Positions 45,919 to 56,546 are shown, numbered from the stretch's first letter. The stretch is 64,000 nucleotides of DNA from Tepidamorphaceae bacterium (GCA_028289445.1 JANQPO010000012.1:104056-168055), one strand, 5' to 3'. A program made the numbers and translations. The notes: a model not told the origin generated them from the letters alone.

Positions 45919-47091
45919 CTATTCGCCTGCCGCCAATCGTCCTTGCTGGACATCTTCAACGGCGCTCGGCTCCTCGAACTCCAGCGCCTCGATGCGGTTT
46001 CCTCGCTTCTGCAATTTGTCGTTGGAGATCAGGATCTGGTCGATGTCCTTTGTCGCCTGGGCAAAGTGAGTTTGCAGCTTGCGTACCCGCTCGTCGAGTC
46101 GACCGAGATCGTCCATCAAATGGCCGACCTCGATCTGGATGACATGCGCCTGTTGGCGCATGGTGGCGTCCTTCAAGACCGCCTGCACAACCTGGATCGA
46201 CAGCATCAAGAGCGACGGCGAGACAATGACCACGCGGGCGCGGTGCGCCTTTTGCACCAGATCTTCGAACTGGTCGTGTATTTCCGCGAAAACCGATTCC
46301 GACGGAACGAACATGAAGGCCGTATCCTGGGTTTCGCCGGGAATGAAATAGCGCTCGCGAATGTCCTGGATGTGCCGCTGCACGTCCTGGCGAAATCTCT
46401 GCCGCGCCGACTTCAAGGCATCCTCGGTTTGAGCCGACCTGAGCGCCGACCAGGCCTCCAGCGGAAACTTGGCATCGACGACAAGAGCGGCGGAATCGTT
46501 TGGAAGATAGATCAGGCAGTCCGGCCGAGTCCCCGTCGACAGCGTCGGTTGGAAGGCAAACGCCGATTTCGGCAGGTTGTCCTCGATGATCGCCTCCATC
46601 CGGCCTTGGCCGAAGGCGCCGCGCGTCTGCTTGTTGGACAGAATCTGCTGAAGCTGCACGACTTGACCCGAAAGCGACTGAATATTGGACTGGGCATTGT
46701 CGATGACGGCCAAGCGTTCATGCACCTTGGCCAAAGACTCCTGCGTCCGCTGGGTGGTTTCCACCATCGACTGGCCGACCCTTTGGCTCATCTTGTCGAG
46801 ACGTTCCGTCAAACCGCCGACCATTTCGCTTTGCCGCGTTCCGAACACTTCGGCCATGGTCTGCATCCGGCCCGTCATCTCGCCTTGCGCCTTAGCGAGC
46901 GCTGCCATCTGGGCGTCCAGCTCACGCGCACGTTCGCGCGCCTCGGCATCAACGCGAGCGCGGTTGACAGTGCCCCGCCAGGCGATAACGACCAGCAGGA
47001 ACACGAGGAATAACAAGGCACCACCTGCGGCAAACACGAGGGTTTCCAGCGTCACCGGTGTTTGGCCGAGTGTGAAGACGATTTCGGACAT
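45919..47091 (-). CDS. rmuC: DNA recombination protein RmuC
   Basis: The 390-residue protein has one N-terminal helix (about 18-38), a long Ala/Glu/Arg/Gln coiled coil at 45-155, then the RmuC nuclease-like domain with NKQTRGAFGQGRMEAIIED, DCLIYLPNDSAALVVDAKFPLEAW and DTAFMFVPSESVFAEIHDQF. RmuC limits DNA inversion between short inverted repeats. It is divergent from def. Confidence 0.94.
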   Translation of the reverse strand: MSEIVFTLGQTPVTLETLVFAAGGALLFLVFLLVVIAWRGTVNRARVDAEARERARELDAQMAALAKAQGEMTGRMQTMAEVFGTRQSEMVGGLTERLDKMSQRVGQSMVETTQRTQESLAKVHERLAVIDNAQSNIQSLSGQVVQLQQILSNKQTRGAFGQGRMEAIIEDNLPKSAFAFQPTLSTGTRPDCLIYLPNDSAALVVDAKFPLEAWSALRSAQTEDALKSARQRFRQDVQRHIQDIRERYFIPGETQDTAFMFVPSESVFAEIHDQFEDLVQKAHRARVVIVSPSLLMLSIQVVQAVLKDATMRQQAHVIQIEVGHLMDDLGRLDERVRKLQTHFAQATKDIDQILISNDKLQKRGNRIEALEFEEPSAVEDVQQGRLAAGE

Positions 47092-47204
47092 TCGACGTCT
47101 ATAGCCGATTCGCCGGCAGGATCGCGATCAAAACGGGAACATTTCAAGGATCGGCAGTGGGTGGATTTGTTGACCGCCGCGCCGCTTTTTCCTATCTGAC
47201 CGCC

Positions 47205-47726
47205 ATGGCCATTCGCGACATTCTCATTCTTCCCGACCCGGCACTGCGCAAGGTCGCCAAACCGCTCGCCGATATCGACGATGGCGTCCGGGCACTGATG
47301 GACGACATGTTGGAGACCATGTACGCCGCGCCGGGCATCGGCCTGGCGGCGCCACAAATCGGTATCGACAAGCGCCTCATCGTGCTCGACGTTTCGAAGA
47401 CCGAAGAAGAAGACGAGAAGGAGCCGATGGTGTTCGTAAATCCGGATATCGTCTGGACCTCCGACGAGACCGCTCTCTATGAGGAGGGTTGCCTGTCCAT
47501 CCCCGACTACTACGAGGAGGTCGAGCGGCCGGCGGCCTGCAGGGTCCGCTATCTCGATCGCGGCGGCGACGAGCGGGAGATCGACTGCGAGAGCCTGCTC
47601 GCCACCTGCATCCAGCATGAGATCGATCATCTGAACGGCGTGCTCTTCATCGACCATCTGTCGAAGCTAAAGCGCGACCGGATCACCAAGAAATTCACCA
47701 AGGCGCGCAAGCGCGCCGCCGCCTAG
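47205..47726 (+). CDS. def: Peptide deformylase
   Basis: The 173-residue metalloenzyme removes the N-formyl group from new proteins. All three motifs are intact: GIGLAAPQ near 43, EEGCLS near 92 with the metal Cys, and QHEIDHLNG near 135 with HExxH. I chose the ATG at 47205 ([12 protein letters not shown]); upstream in-frame codons give no family similarity. It leads the def-fmt-truA set. Confidence 0.97.
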   Translation: MAIRDILILPDPALRKVAKPLADIDDGVRALMDDMLETMYAAPGIGLAAPQIGIDKRLIVLDVSKTEEEDEKEPMVFVNPDIVWTSDETALYEEGCLSIPDYYEEVERPAACRVRYLDRGGDEREIDCESLLATCIQHEIDHLNGVLFIDHLSKLKRDRITKKFTKARKRAAA

Positions 47727-47733
47727 AGCCTTC

Positions 47734-48666
47734 ATGCCGCTTCGGCTCATCTTCATGGGGACGCCGGACTTCGCCGTGCCGACGCTGACCGAATTGGTCG
47801 GCGCCGGCCACGACATCGCTGCGGTCTATACCCAGCCGCCACGCCCCGCCGGCCGCGGCATGGCGGAAACGCCGACGCCCGTCGCCACGGCCGCCGCGCG
47901 GTTCGGCCTGCCAGTCCGCACGCCGACGTCGCTAAAGAGCGTTGCGGGGCAAGAAGCGTTCGCCGACCTGCGGGCAGACGCCGCTGTTGTCGTCGCCTAT
48001 GGCCTTCTCCTGCCCCAGGCGATCCTCGATGCGCCGGCCATGGGTTGCGTCAATCTTCACGCCTCGCTCCTACCCCGCTGGCGCGGCGCGGCGCCGATCC
48101 AGCGCGCCATCATGGCTGGAGACGCCGAGACCGGGGTCTCCGTCATGAGGATGGAAGCCGGCCTCGACACCGGTCCGGTCGCGATGACGGAACGGGTCGC
48201 GATCGGCCCAGACATGACCGCCGGCGAACTGCACGACGCACTGGCCCGTATCGGCGCAGACCTAATGCATCGGGCGCTGGGCGCGCTTGAACGCGGCGCG
48301 CTCGATTTCATCCCGCAACCCGAAGATGGCGTCACCTATGCCAAGAAGATCGATAAAGCCGAAGCACGGATCGATTGGTCAAAACCCGCAACGGACGTTC
48401 ACAACCTGATCCGTGGCCTGTCGCCGTTTCCAGGCGCCTGGTTCGAGATCGAGGCCGGCGGAAAGACGCACCGCGTGAAAGTCCTCAAAAGCAGTCTCGC
48501 CGAGGGTGATGGAACTGCTGGAACCGTGCTCGACGGCTCCCTGATCGTCGCCTGCGGCAATGGCGCTTTGACGCTTGCGACGGTGCAGCGGGCGGGCAAA
48601 GGTCCGATGTCCGCAGAAGAGTTTATGCGCGGTGCCGGTCCGCTTGCCGGCACCATCTTGCAATAG
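47734..48666 (+). CDS. fmt: Methionyl-tRNA formyltransferase
   Basis: The 310-residue enzyme formylates initiator Met-tRNA. It has [17 protein letters not shown] at the start, the catalytic [22 protein letters not shown] segment near 108 and the SLLP loop, then the C-terminal tRNA-binding domain after [14 protein letters not shown]. It begins 7 bases after def, its functional partner. Confidence 0.97.
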   Translation: MPLRLIFMGTPDFAVPTLTELVGAGHDIAAVYTQPPRPAGRGMAETPTPVATAAARFGLPVRTPTSLKSVAGQEAFADLRADAAVVVAYGLLLPQAILDAPAMGCVNLHASLLPRWRGAAPIQRAIMAGDAETGVSVMRMEAGLDTGPVAMTERVAIGPDMTAGELHDALARIGADLMHRALGALERGALDFIPQPEDGVTYAKKIDKAEARIDWSKPATDVHNLIRGLSPFPGAWFEIEAGGKTHRVKVLKSSLAEGDGTAGTVLDGSLIVACGNGALTLATVQRAGKGPMSAEEFMRGAGPLAGTILQ

Positions 48667-48675
48667 CGCTGTCCC

Positions 48676-49434
48676 ATGCCCCGCTACAAGCTGACAATCG
48701 AATATGACGGCGGCCCGTTTGTTGGTTGGCAGCGACAGGAGAATGGACAGTCCGTCCAACAGGCATTGGAAGAGGCAATTGCCGGATTTTGCGGCGAGAC
48801 GGTGCGGGTCCATGGGGCGGGCCGGACCGATGCCGGCGTTCACGCGCTCGGCCAAGTCGCTCATGTCGACCTTGGCCGCGAGGCTGAGACCGATACCGTG
48901 CGCGATGCCATCAACCATCACCTGAAGCCGCATCCAATTGCCGTCTTGGCGACCGAACGCGTGCCGGAGGGTTTCGAGGCGCGCTTCTCGGCGATTAAGC
49001 GGGAGTATCTCTACCGTATCCTCGACCGGCGCGCGCCGCCGACTTCAAGGCGCGGCCAAGTGTGGCATGTCGGTGTGCCGCTCGATGCCAAAGCCATGCA
49101 CGAAGCCGCGCAGGCGCTCGTCGGCCAGCACGACTTCACGACGTTTCGCGCCGCTGAGTGCCAGGCGCAGTCGCCGGTTAAGACACTCCACGAAATTGCT
49201 GTGACCCGTAAGGACGACGAGGTGCATCTGACCGTTTCCGCGCGCTCGTTCCTGCATCACCAGGTGCGCTCGATTGCCGGCTCGCTGAAGAAAGTCGGCG
49301 AAGGCCGTTGGCCTCTGGAGCGGATTGCCGAGATCCTTGCCGCCGCCGACCGTTCTGCCTGCGGCCCGGTCGCACCGCCGGAAGGGCTCTACCTGGTCGC
49401 CGTGGACTACCCACCGGAAGCCGAGACGCTCTAA
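48676..49434 (+). CDS. truA: tRNA pseudouridine synthase A
   Basis: The 252-residue enzyme makes pseudouridine at tRNA positions 38-40. It has [14 protein letters not shown], the catalytic Asp in [14 protein letters not shown] near residue 52, and [21 protein letters not shown] in the C-terminal half. It follows fmt by 9 bases and ends the cluster, with a dispersed repeat just beyond. Confidence 0.96.
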   Translation: MPRYKLTIEYDGGPFVGWQRQENGQSVQQALEEAIAGFCGETVRVHGAGRTDAGVHALGQVAHVDLGREAETDTVRDAINHHLKPHPIAVLATERVPEGFEARFSAIKREYLYRILDRRAPPTSRRGQVWHVGVPLDAKAMHEAAQALVGQHDFTTFRAAECQAQSPVKTLHEIAVTRKDDEVHLTVSARSFLHHQVRSIAGSLKKVGEGRWPLERIAEILAAADRSACGPVAPPEGLYLVAVDYPPEAETL

Positions 49435-49437
49435 GCC

Positions 49438-49560
49438 GGAATGAGATTGGGTCCGCTCATCTACCTCACGCGTCATCCCAGTTCTGAGGTGCACCATCAA
49501 GACGCTGCACCGCGCCCGGGATGACGAAGGAGGGGAATGATTCAGTTTGAACGCATTCCG
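49438..49560 (-). repeat. Dispersed intergenic palindromic element, copy 2
   Basis: This is the opposite-strand counterpart of 575-690. The 19-base identical core lies at 49504-49522. Short terminal inverted repeats CGGAATG and CATTCCG bound it. The GTCATCCC and GGGATGAC arms (about 49482-49489 and 49518-49525) pair to form the main stem. It fills the gap between convergent truA and the membrane-protein gene, and its right end runs into that gene's stop codon. Confidence 0.7.
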
Positions 49561-49562
49561 AT

Positions 49563-50150
49563 CTAAACACCAATCATCCGATCGACACCGGCACCGATCA
49601 GCAACCCCAAAATGAGGTAGAGGACCGTCAACGCCATGGCGAGGCCCGTCGGCACGTCAAGCGCCGTCTTGATCGCGAACCCGGTCGCGGCGACAACGTA
49701 AACAAAGGCCAGGAGTGAGAGAAACGCCGTCGGGGCCGCGCCCACCAGTCCGAAGGCGAACAGAAACGCCGGCACCGTCCAAATGACAATGGCAACAATC
49801 GCCATCCAGTTGATCGCCACGATCAGCGGCACATAGCGATGACCCAGATCCATGGCCCTTGATATCGGCACCATGATGATGGGAAAGGCGAACCAATCGA
49901 CGACGAGACCGGTCATTTTCCAGCCGAAGAAAGCAATCGGCTCCGGGATGTTGACCCCGGCGACCTCCGTGACGTGTTGAAACTCGACCTGGCAGAGCGC
50001 CAGATAGATGATGGCGACAGGGATCAAGACCGCGAACGACCGGATGAACCCTTCAAAGGACAGGTCGAATTCGCTCATGGCGGCGGCATCGAACCGATAA
50101 AGCCGCAGTGCCGCTGGAACGGCGCGCCGGGCATCTTCGAGAAAGGTCAT
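49563..50150 (-). CDS. Hypothetical integral membrane protein
   Basis: The 195-residue protein has a polar N-terminal 35 residues (MTFLEDARRAVPAALRLYRFD) and about five hydrophobic helices: one near 35-55, then 75-98, 110-130, 132-155 and 165-190. I recognise no family with confidence. Its ATG overlaps the dapE stop (ATGA), so it is co-translated with dapE, as occurs in several rhizobial genomes as I recall. No catalytic motif is visible. Confidence 0.82.
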   Translation of the reverse strand: MTFLEDARRAVPAALRLYRFDAAAMSEFDLSFEGFIRSFAVLIPVAIIYLALCQVEFQHVTEVAGVNIPEPIAFFGWKMTGLVVDWFAFPIIMVPISRAMDLGHRYVPLIVAINWMAIVAIVIWTVPAFLFAFGLVGAAPTAFLSLLAFVYVVAATGFAIKTALDVPTGLAMALTVLYLILGLLIGAGVDRMIGV

Positions 50151-51313
50151 GCCGATCCAGTCTCGAAATAGCGCTCCAGGATTCGACGATAGATCGCGGT
50201 CAGGGTTTCGATATCGGCGACCGGCACGCACTCGTCGACCGCATGCATGGTCTTGGCCGCCAAGCCCACTTCGACGACTGGGCAAAGCGCCTGGATAAAG
50301 CGCGCGTCCGACGTGCCGCCGCCGGTCGAGAGTGCCGGAAGGTGCCCGGTCACGTCGGTGATTGCGCCACGCACGGTCTCAAGCAGCGTCTCGTCTTCCG
50401 TCAAGAACGGCTCGCCCGACGGCGGAGTAAGCGTCAGCGCGAACTGATCGCGCTTGGCGACCCGCGCTAGGCGCCGGACCAAGGCTGCCTTCAGCGTGTT
50501 CGGCGTCTGCAGAACGTTATAGCGAATATCGAACATCGCCCGCGCGTCATGCGGGATCACATTGGTCGCTGTGTTGTCGGTCGCGATATCGGTGAATTCC
50601 AGATTGGACGGTGGAAACTGCTCGGTCCCGGCATCGAGCGGCTCGGCTTCGATCGCCGCAATCATGTCCGCCAGGTGCGGGATCGGATTGTCGGCGGCTT
50701 CTGGATAAGCGACATGGCCCTGTTGGCCGATCGCCGTCAGTGTACCGCGAATTGAGCCGCGACGTCCGACTTTGATCTGGTCGCCCGGCGCGTCGCGGCT
50801 TGTCGGTTCACCGACGATGCAATGATCGGGCATGTGGCCGTTTTCGCGCATCCAATCAACGAGCTTGGCCGTTCCGTTGATCGCCGGACCCTCTTCATCG
50901 CCCGTCAGAACGAAGCTGATCGTACCGCCGAAACCGCTACTGCGCTCAGAAAGGAAGTTGACCGCTGCTGCGACGAATGCGGCGACTCCACTTTTCATAT
51001 CCGTGGCCCCGCGGCCGTAGAGCATGCTGTCGACAACTGCGCCGGAGAACGGCGGATTGGTCCATGCGTCCGCTGGTCCAGTCGGCACGACATCGAGATG
51101 GCCGGCAAAGGCCAGATGCGGACCGTCTGTCCCGAAACGGGCAAAAACGTTGTCGACATCCGGTGTGTCAGGCGCCTGGAACGGAAGCGGCGTGCAGGTA
51201 AACCCTCGTGCTTCCAGCACACCGCTCACATGGTCAAGCGAAGCCTTGGCGTCTGGCGTGACGCTTTCAATGCGGACAAGGTCTTGGGTGAGTGTAACGG
51301 CGTCTACGGACAT
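50147..51313 (-). CDS. dapE: Succinyl-diaminopimelate desuccinylase
   Basis: The 388-residue M20 enzyme frees L,L-diaminopimelate for lysine and peptidoglycan synthesis. The metal-site motifs are FAGHLDVVPTG near 65, GRGATDMKSGVAAF near 100 and LTGDEEGPAINGT near 130, with TGGGTSDARF near 320. DapD is encoded two genes upstream on the same strand, so the pathway genes are clustered. A DUF805 gene lies between them. Confidence 0.95.
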   Translation of the reverse strand: MSVDAVTLTQDLVRIESVTPDAKASLDHVSGVLEARGFTCTPLPFQAPDTPDVDNVFARFGTDGPHLAFAGHLDVVPTGPADAWTNPPFSGAVVDSMLYGRGATDMKSGVAAFVAAAVNFLSERSSGFGGTISFVLTGDEEGPAINGTAKLVDWMRENGHMPDHCIVGEPTSRDAPGDQIKVGRRGSIRGTLTAIGQQGHVAYPEAADNPIPHLADMIAAIEAEPLDAGTEQFPPSNLEFTDIATDNTATNVIPHDARAMFDIRYNVLQTPNTLKAALVRRLARVAKRDQFALTLTPPSGEPFLTEDETLLETVRGAITDVTGHLPALSTGGGTSDARFIQALCPVVEVGLAAKTMHAVDECVPVADIETLTAIYRRILERYFETGSA

Positions 51314-51355
51314 CCATGCGGTCTAAGCCGACCTTGGCCAGTCGTCAACGCGCCC

Positions 51356-51700
51356 TTATGTCGAATGCTCAAGAGGATCCGGGCCGAATCGGTTCTCGCC
51401 CCGCGTTCCTTCCAAAATACCGAGATCAACGATCCACCAAACGAAGCCGACGACGGGAACTGCAAGGAGCAGGCACCACCAGCCTGATTTGTCACGGTCA
51501 TGGCAGCGTTTGACGTACACAGCGAGGCCGGCCAGCACAATCAGACCGGCAATGACGATGGGGACAAGGCCGTTGCGGCCGAAGAGAACGCCGTTGAGAA
51601 CGTGCGCCGCCAACAGGCAGGCAACACCGATCCAAAACAATTGCCGATTGATCCGGCCCTCGAAGTCAGTGAACAGAAACTTCCAGTCTATGTCTTTCAT
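51356..51700 (-). CDS. DUF805 small membrane protein
   Basis: The 114-residue protein has the DUF805 pattern: FTDFEGRINRQLFWIGV at the start, three hydrophobic helices, and the conserved VKRCHDRDKSGWW near residue 70. The function of the family is unknown. I chose the ATG at 51700 (MKDIDWKFLF). It sits between dapD and dapE, 42 bases before dapE. Confidence 0.9.
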   Translation of the reverse strand: MKDIDWKFLFTDFEGRINRQLFWIGVACLLAAHVLNGVLFGRNGLVPIVIAGLIVLAGLAVYVKRCHDRDKSGWWCLLLAVPVVGFVWWIVDLGILEGTRGENRFGPDPLEHST

Positions 51701-51739
51701 GACAGTCCCCCCGCGCGCGACCATCATGTCGGCATCAGG

Positions 51740-52582
51740 TCAATCCCGCAACAGCTCGTTGATGGACGTCTTGGAGCGCGTCCGCTCATCGACGCGCTTG
51801 ACGATGACGGCGCAGTAGAGGCTGGGACCCGGCGATCCGTCAGGCAACGGCTTGCCGGGAAGCGACCCGGACACGACGACCGAGTAGGGCGGCACCTCGC
51901 CCATGAAGACCTCGCCGGTTGCCCGGTCCACGATCTTCGTTGATTTGCCGATATAGACGCCCATGCCAAGCACCGATCCCTCGCGCACGATGCAGCCCTC
52001 GACAACCTCGGAACGTGCGCCGACGAAGCAGTTATCCTCAATGATCGTCGGGCCGGCTTGCATGGGCTCCAGAACGCCGCCGATTCCGACCCCGCCCGAC
52101 AGGTGGACGTCCTTACCAATCTGCGCGCAGGACCCGACGGTCGCCCAAGTGTCCACCATCGTGCCAGAATCGACATAGGCGCCCAGATTAACGAAGGACG
52201 GCATCAATACGACACCGGGCGCGATATAGGCGGAGTGGCGCACCACGCAGGTCGGGACGGCCCGAAATCCAGCCTCGCGCCAGCGGTTCTCGCCCCAGCC
52301 GGCGAACTTGCTGTCCACCTTGTCCCACCATGTCGCGCCGCCTGGACCACCCGAAACAGGTGCCATGTCGTTCAGCCGGAACGACAGCAACACGGCCTTT
52401 TTCAGCCACTGATTGACGGTCCACCGGTCGCCGGCCTTCTCGGCGACCCGCGCTTTGCCGGAGTCGAGCAGTTCCAACGCCGTCTCGACCGCTTCACGAG
52501 TCTCGCCACCAGTATCGGTGGTGATTGTGTCGCGCGCCTCCCAGGTGGAATCGACGACAGCTTCAAGGGCACTCATGTCCAT
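51740..52582 (-). CDS. dapD: Tetrahydrodipicolinate N-succinyltransferase
   Basis: The 280-residue trimeric enzyme succinylates tetrahydrodipicolinate. The left-handed beta-helix hexapeptides are clear: [58 protein letters not shown]. The N-terminal helical domain and PGNLPSKDGK-like C-terminal segment ([13 protein letters not shown]) also fit. I chose the ATG at 52582; a further ATG lies two codons on and a TTG four codons upstream. Confidence 0.95.
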   Translation of the reverse strand: MDMSALEAVVDSTWEARDTITTDTGGETREAVETALELLDSGKARVAEKAGDRWTVNQWLKKAVLLSFRLNDMAPVSGGPGGATWWDKVDSKFAGWGENRWREAGFRAVPTCVVRHSAYIAPGVVLMPSFVNLGAYVDSGTMVDTWATVGSCAQIGKDVHLSGGVGIGGVLEPMQAGPTIIEDNCFVGARSEVVEGCIVREGSVLGMGVYIGKSTKIVDRATGEVFMGEVPPYSVVVSGSLPGKPLPDGSPGPSLYCAVIVKRVDERTRSKTSINELLRD

Positions 52583-52623
52583 GGCGGAATCCAATCTGAC
52601 GGGTGATGGGTCTGCGACTGAAG

Positions 52624-53427
52624 TCAGTCAGAAGTCGTATATCCGTTTTCGCGATGCGGCAATTCGCTGTGCGACATATCAATCTTCAGCGCTTCACAGA
52701 TATCGACCAGAAACGCCGCGATATCCGTAGTGACGTGATCGATATGTGGCGCATCGCGATCCGAGTTTTCCCAATCGCCGCGCCAGTCGCTGTTCGACAG
52801 CGCATCGTCTGTGACCAGGATCGTCGTCATACCCATTTGCTTCGGCACCGCCAAATTGCGTGCGATGTCTTCAAACATGGTCGAGACCGTCGGATCGATC
52901 CCGTAGCGAGCGATCAGCGTGTCGTAGGGCCGCGAGGCCGGCTTCGGCGTGAAGTCCGCTTCAACAATGCCGAACATGTCCTCGAAATGGTGATCGATCC
53001 CGAGCTTACCGGTCACCGCTTCCGCGTGGCCGCGCGATCCGTTGGTGAGAACGAATTTGCGGCCGGGCAGCGCCGCCAGCACTGCACCCAAGGCCGGATC
53101 GGGCTCTAGCGGCGAGTGATCGATGTCGTGGACATAGACCAGGAAATCGTTGGGGTTCATGCCGTGCTCGGCCATCAGTCCACGTAACGACGTGCCGTAG
53201 CGACGGTAGTAGTCCTTTTGGATGCGATATGCTTCGTCCCGATCCACCTTCAAATACCCGGCGATATAGTCGGTGATGCGCTGATCGACCTGCGCGAAAA
53301 GATCCGTGTGCGGCGGGTAGAGCGTGTTGTCGAGATCGAAAATCCACTCCGAGACGGACGTAAACCGGCGCGCGAGATCGTCCTGTGCGATCGTCGGCAG
53401 CAGCCTCGTCGACACCGGCTCAGTCAT
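52624..53427 (-). CDS. HAD-family pyrimidine 5'-nucleotidase
   Basis: The 267-residue phosphatase has the HAD motif [13 protein letters not shown] near residue 28, motif II in [11 protein letters not shown] near 125, Lys in [10 protein letters not shown] and motif [18 protein letters not shown] with the acidic pair replaced partly. This is the SDT1/pyrimidine 5'-nucleotidase type often found beside argB and dapD in rhizobia. Its ATG overlaps the DUF1036 gene stop by 8 bases. Substrate by homology only. Confidence 0.87.
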   Translation of the reverse strand: MTEPVSTRLLPTIAQDDLARRFTSVSEWIFDLDNTLYPPHTDLFAQVDQRITDYIAGYLKVDRDEAYRIQKDYYRRYGTSLRGLMAEHGMNPNDFLVYVHDIDHSPLEPDPALGAVLAALPGRKFVLTNGSRGHAEAVTGKLGIDHHFEDMFGIVEADFTPKPASRPYDTLIARYGIDPTVSTMFEDIARNLAVPKQMGMTTILVTDDALSNSDWRGDWENSDRDAPHIDHVTTDIAAFLVDICEALKIDMSHSELPHRENGYTTSD

Positions 53428-54442
53428 GATCCTCATCCTGGAAAGGGATGATGATGGCGCCGGTGTCCGGCACCGTGAAGGTCCGGAATCCGCGTGTCGT
53501 CAGCCCGCGCGCCTCGCAGTTGGCGTGAGTTCGGATGCGGAATTCGAGGTTCTTCGTGCACAACGCCTTCTCGCCGGTCCATGCGATCGGCACGCCGCGG
53601 GCCAAGATAGCGGCGCCCGCACTATCAACGGCCTCGGCAAAGACGTGAAGCGTCTGCCCGGCGAGAGTCGTCGCCAGCGGACGTGCGCAGTTGCCCGGCG
53701 ACACCTGATACCAGCCCCGCGTCTCAACTGCCTTGCCGATGGGGACGCCGACGGCGAACATGACGCGGTTCAGCGTCTCGTTGCAGAACTTCGGCGCGGA
53801 ATCGACCTGTCCGGTCGAGATTCGCTCAATCAAGGCCACCATGATGGCCAGAGTGTCGGACCGGTCAACGCCGGCATCATCGACGAATGTGCTGATGGCC
53901 GATGCGGTGCGGCTGCCTTTCACCCCGTCGACGGCCCCGGCATCATAGCCGGCAAGCCCGAGCAAGCGTTGCAATCCGGCGGTGCGGGCCTCGGCCCGCT
54001 CGAAACCCGCGGCCTCGTCGATCGCCACCTGCCGCCTGTCATTGGCGACAATCGGGTCGACAACCACAAACTCCGCCATGAACTGTCCCTCGCGGGCACA
54101 TTCCGTGGCGCCGGCGATCACGAAGTCGGCGTCTCGCACGCATAGCCGGATGGCGCCGGCTTCGGTGCGTGGCGGCGTTCCGTAGAGATCGAGCGGACGG
54201 ACATGAAGAAGGTGACGTTTGGCGCCAAGCCCCTCTTGAAGCACTTCCCGACATTCGCCGGGCAGCACGCGAAACCAGCCCTGCGTCGCCGCGCCCGTCG
54301 AAACCTCCAAGCCGATGGCGATATCCGCCGCATAGCTTGAGAGATTGCACAGATCAAGCGGCAACCGCTCCTCGGCCGCCACGACACCCGACATGCCGAT
54401 CGCCAGAGCCAGCGCCGTCAACGATCGCATCGCCATCTTCAT
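53420..54442 (-). CDS. Secreted protein with two DUF1036 domains and a peptidoglycan-binding-like segment
   Basis: The 340-residue protein has a Sec signal ([24 protein letters not shown]). Two DUF1036 copies are visible: residues about 28-120 (LDLCNLSSYAAD, GWFRVLPGECREVL, RLCVRDADF) and 217-325 (KFCNETLNRVMFAV, GWYQVSPGNCARPL, ALCTKNLEF). Each has paired cysteines. Between them, residues 155-190 (LQRLLGLAGYDAGAVDG, RTASAISTF) look like a peptidoglycan-binding-1 repeat. The ATG overlaps the argB stop. Function unknown; the envelope is the likely site. Confidence 0.88.
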   Translation of the reverse strand: MKMAMRSLTALALAIGMSGVVAAEERLPLDLCNLSSYAADIAIGLEVSTGAATQGWFRVLPGECREVLQEGLGAKRHLLHVRPLDLYGTPPRTEAGAIRLCVRDADFVIAGATECAREGQFMAEFVVVDPIVANDRRQVAIDEAAGFERAEARTAGLQRLLGLAGYDAGAVDGVKGSRTASAISTFVDDAGVDRSDTLAIMVALIERISTGQVDSAPKFCNETLNRVMFAVGVPIGKAVETRGWYQVSPGNCARPLATTLAGQTLHVFAEAVDSAGAAILARGVPIAWTGEKALCTKNLEFRIRTHANCEARGLTTRGFRTFTVPDTGAIIIPFQDEDHD

Positions 54443-55341
54443 CAGCGCCGGATCAGCGTGCCGACACCATGGTCGGTCAACAGTTCAAGAAGAACGGCAT
54501 GCGGCACTTTGCCGTTGATGACGACGACCGCCTCAACGCCGGCGTCGATGGCGTGGATGCAGGTCTCGATCTTCGGGATCATACCGCCGGCGATCGTCCC
54601 ATCGGCGATCAGTGCACGCGCCTTCTCGACCGTCAGCTCGCGGATCAGCGTACCGGACGCATCGAGCACGCCTGGCACATCGGTCAGCACCAGCAGTCGC
54701 GAGGCATTCAGTACACCGGCCACGGACCCAGCGAACGTGTCGCCATTGACGTTCAGCGTCTCGCCATCGGCCGAGGCCGCGATCGGTGCCAGGACGGGAA
54801 TGAGACCGGTCTCGATCAACGAATCCAGAACCCGTCGATCCACGGTTTCCGGCTCGCCGACAAATCCGAGATCGACGGCCTTTTCGATATTCGATTCCGG
54901 GTCGACGACAGTTCGGTTGACCTTCTTGGCGACGACGAGGCGGCCATCCTTGCCGCTTAGCCCGATCGCCCGTGCTCCGGTGCCGTTGATCATCTGGACG
55001 ATCTGCTTGTTGATCGTACCGGCGAGCACCATCTCGACGATCTCGATCGTCGCAGCATCGGTGACCCGCAGACCGGCCACGAAATCGGACTGGATCTTAA
55101 CGCGCTCAAGCATGGCACCGATTTGCGGTCCGCCGCCGTGCACCACGACGGGATGGACGCCCGCCTGGCGCAAGAGACCGATGTCCTGCGCGAACGCACG
55201 CGCCAGGTCGTCGTTGCCCATGGCATGGCCGCCATACTTCACCACCACGGTGCGACTGTCGTAGCGCTGCATATAGGGCAGCGCCTCGGACAGGATCCGC
55301 GCCTTATCGTGGTTGGATATGCTCGTTGTCTGCGCTGTCAT
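54442..55341 (-). CDS. argB: Acetylglutamate kinase
   Basis: The 299-residue enzyme phosphorylates N-acetylglutamate in arginine synthesis. It has [12 protein letters not shown] near 28, [13 protein letters not shown] near 62 and [26 protein letters not shown] in the middle, then the [13 protein letters not shown] segment. The N-terminal helix before the kinase core suggests the Arg-inhibitable hexameric type. I chose the ATG at 55341 rather than a TTG at 55353. Confidence 0.96.
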   Translation of the reverse strand: MTAQTTSISNHDKARILSEALPYMQRYDSRTVVVKYGGHAMGNDDLARAFAQDIGLLRQAGVHPVVVHGGGPQIGAMLERVKIQSDFVAGLRVTDAATIEIVEMVLAGTINKQIVQMINGTGARAIGLSGKDGRLVVAKKVNRTVVDPESNIEKAVDLGFVGEPETVDRRVLDSLIETGLIPVLAPIAASADGETLNVNGDTFAGSVAGVLNASRLLVLTDVPGVLDASGTLIRELTVEKARALIADGTIAGGMIPKIETCIHAIDAGVEAVVVINGKVPHAVLLELLTDHGVGTLIRR

Positions 55342-55426
55342 TGCGAGGGCCAATGGAAGCCGGGTCAGGTCAGCGGAGCGCTCTGATAGCCGATTTGCCC
55401 GACCGTTGCCAATCCTGAACGCCCCA

Positions 55427-56059
55427 TTAGGCTAACAGGCTGGCGATTTCTGCCCTCAGGCGATCGATCCCGACCCCCTTTTCGCTCGACGTTGCGAGAA
55501 TGTCGGGATGCGCGGCCGCCCGTTTGGCGATGGCTTTGGCGGTCTCGTCCTTGACGGTATCGAGCGCCGATCCACTGATCTTGTCGGTCTTCGTCAAGAC
55601 GATCTGATAGGAAACTGCGGCCGTATCCAAAAGGTCCATGATCGCCTTGTCGCCGTCTTTCAGGCCGTGACGGGAATCGACCAGAACGAAGACCCGCCGC
55701 AGCGACGGTCGGCCCGCCAGATAGGCGCGGATGAGCGCCGTCCAGGCCTTGACCATGGCCTTTGGTGCCCGCGCGAAACCGTAGCCGGGCATGTCCACGA
55801 GATGGATATCGTCGCTGATCCGATAGAGATTGAGCGACTGGGTGCGTCCTGGCGCGTTCGATGTCTTCGCCAGTTTCTTGCGGTTGGTCAGCGCGTTGAT
55901 GAGGCTCGACTTGCCGACATTGGAGCGACCGGCAAAGGCAACCTCCACCGGACCCGCCGGCGGGATGGCCGCCAGATCGTGAACCGATAGAAGATAATCG
56001 GCGCCGGAGGCGAACAGGCGGCGCCCGGCCTCAAGGTCGACGGTGTCGGACATGTCCAT
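55427..56059 (-). CDS. engB: Ribosome-biogenesis GTPase EngB/YsxC
   Basis: The 210-residue GTPase has G1 [13 protein letters not shown] near 42, G3 [10 protein letters not shown] near 90, G4 LTKTDK near 155 and the conserved [13 protein letters not shown] switch. It is needed for 50S assembly. It lies 85 bases upstream of argB and just after a small DUF1801 gene, in the rpmH-rnpA-yidC-engB-argB order typical for rhizobia. Confidence 0.96.
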   Translation of the reverse strand: MDMSDTVDLEAGRRLFASGADYLLSVHDLAAIPPAGPVEVAFAGRSNVGKSSLINALTNRKKLAKTSNAPGRTQSLNLYRISDDIHLVDMPGYGFARAPKAMVKAWTALIRAYLAGRPSLRRVFVLVDSRHGLKDGDKAIMDLLDTAAVSYQIVLTKTDKISGSALDTVKDETAKAIAKRAAAHPDILATSSEKGVGIDRLRAEIASLLA

Positions 56060-56066
56060 CGATCGA

Positions 56067-56546
56067 TCAGCCCGCGCGCTTGCGCTGGTGATAGGTCAGC
56101 GCCAGGGCGACGCAGTGGCTCAGCTCCACTTCGGGTACCTCTTCGCTAGTCCTGAACACGAGTGCGCGATTCCCGGCGAACCGAAACGTGTTCGGATAGA
56201 GTTCGCGAAACGTGTCCACCAATCCGGTCTGGCAGTGCACATAGACCGCATAGGTATCTGGCGCCGACTTATCGCGATCGATCCGAACGGTCGTCCCGAC
56301 GCCCGACTTCACCGGTCTATAGCTCGGCTGGCCCCATTTGAGCGTTTCGGAAAGCGTACCGACACCTTCGGTCGATGCTGCGGTCTTCAGGATCAGTTCT
56401 CTAAGGCCAAGGAGCGCGTCGCGAAGCGGCGGGTCGTAAGATTGGAACACCGCCCGAACGGCGGGATCGTCGACTGCGCCTAGGTCTTGTCCGCCGTGTT
56501 GTCGGCCGCCGCCTTGCGCTGGAATGTCGATTTGATGTTGTCCCAC
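56067..56546 (-). CDS. DUF1801 (YdhG-like) protein
   Basis: From [29 protein letters not shown] onward the product matches DUF1801, with [16 protein letters not shown] and a YHQRKRAG end. No ATG is available at the natural N-terminus. The listed GTG at 56546 would overlap yidC by 67 bases and add a Gly/Gln-rich stretch unlike the family; a GTG at 56450 would trim a few conserved residues. The true start is therefore uncertain. The gene ends 7 bases before engB. Family function is unknown; a fold similar to frataxin has been described for members. Confidence 0.75.
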   Translation of the reverse strand: MGQHQIDIPAQGGGRQHGGQDLGAVDDPAVRAVFQSYDPPLRDALLGLRELILKTAASTEGVGTLSETLKWGQPSYRPVKSGVGTTVRIDRDKSAPDTYAVYVHCQTGLVDTFRELYPNTFRFAGNRALVFRTSEEVPEVELSHCVALALTYHQRKRAG

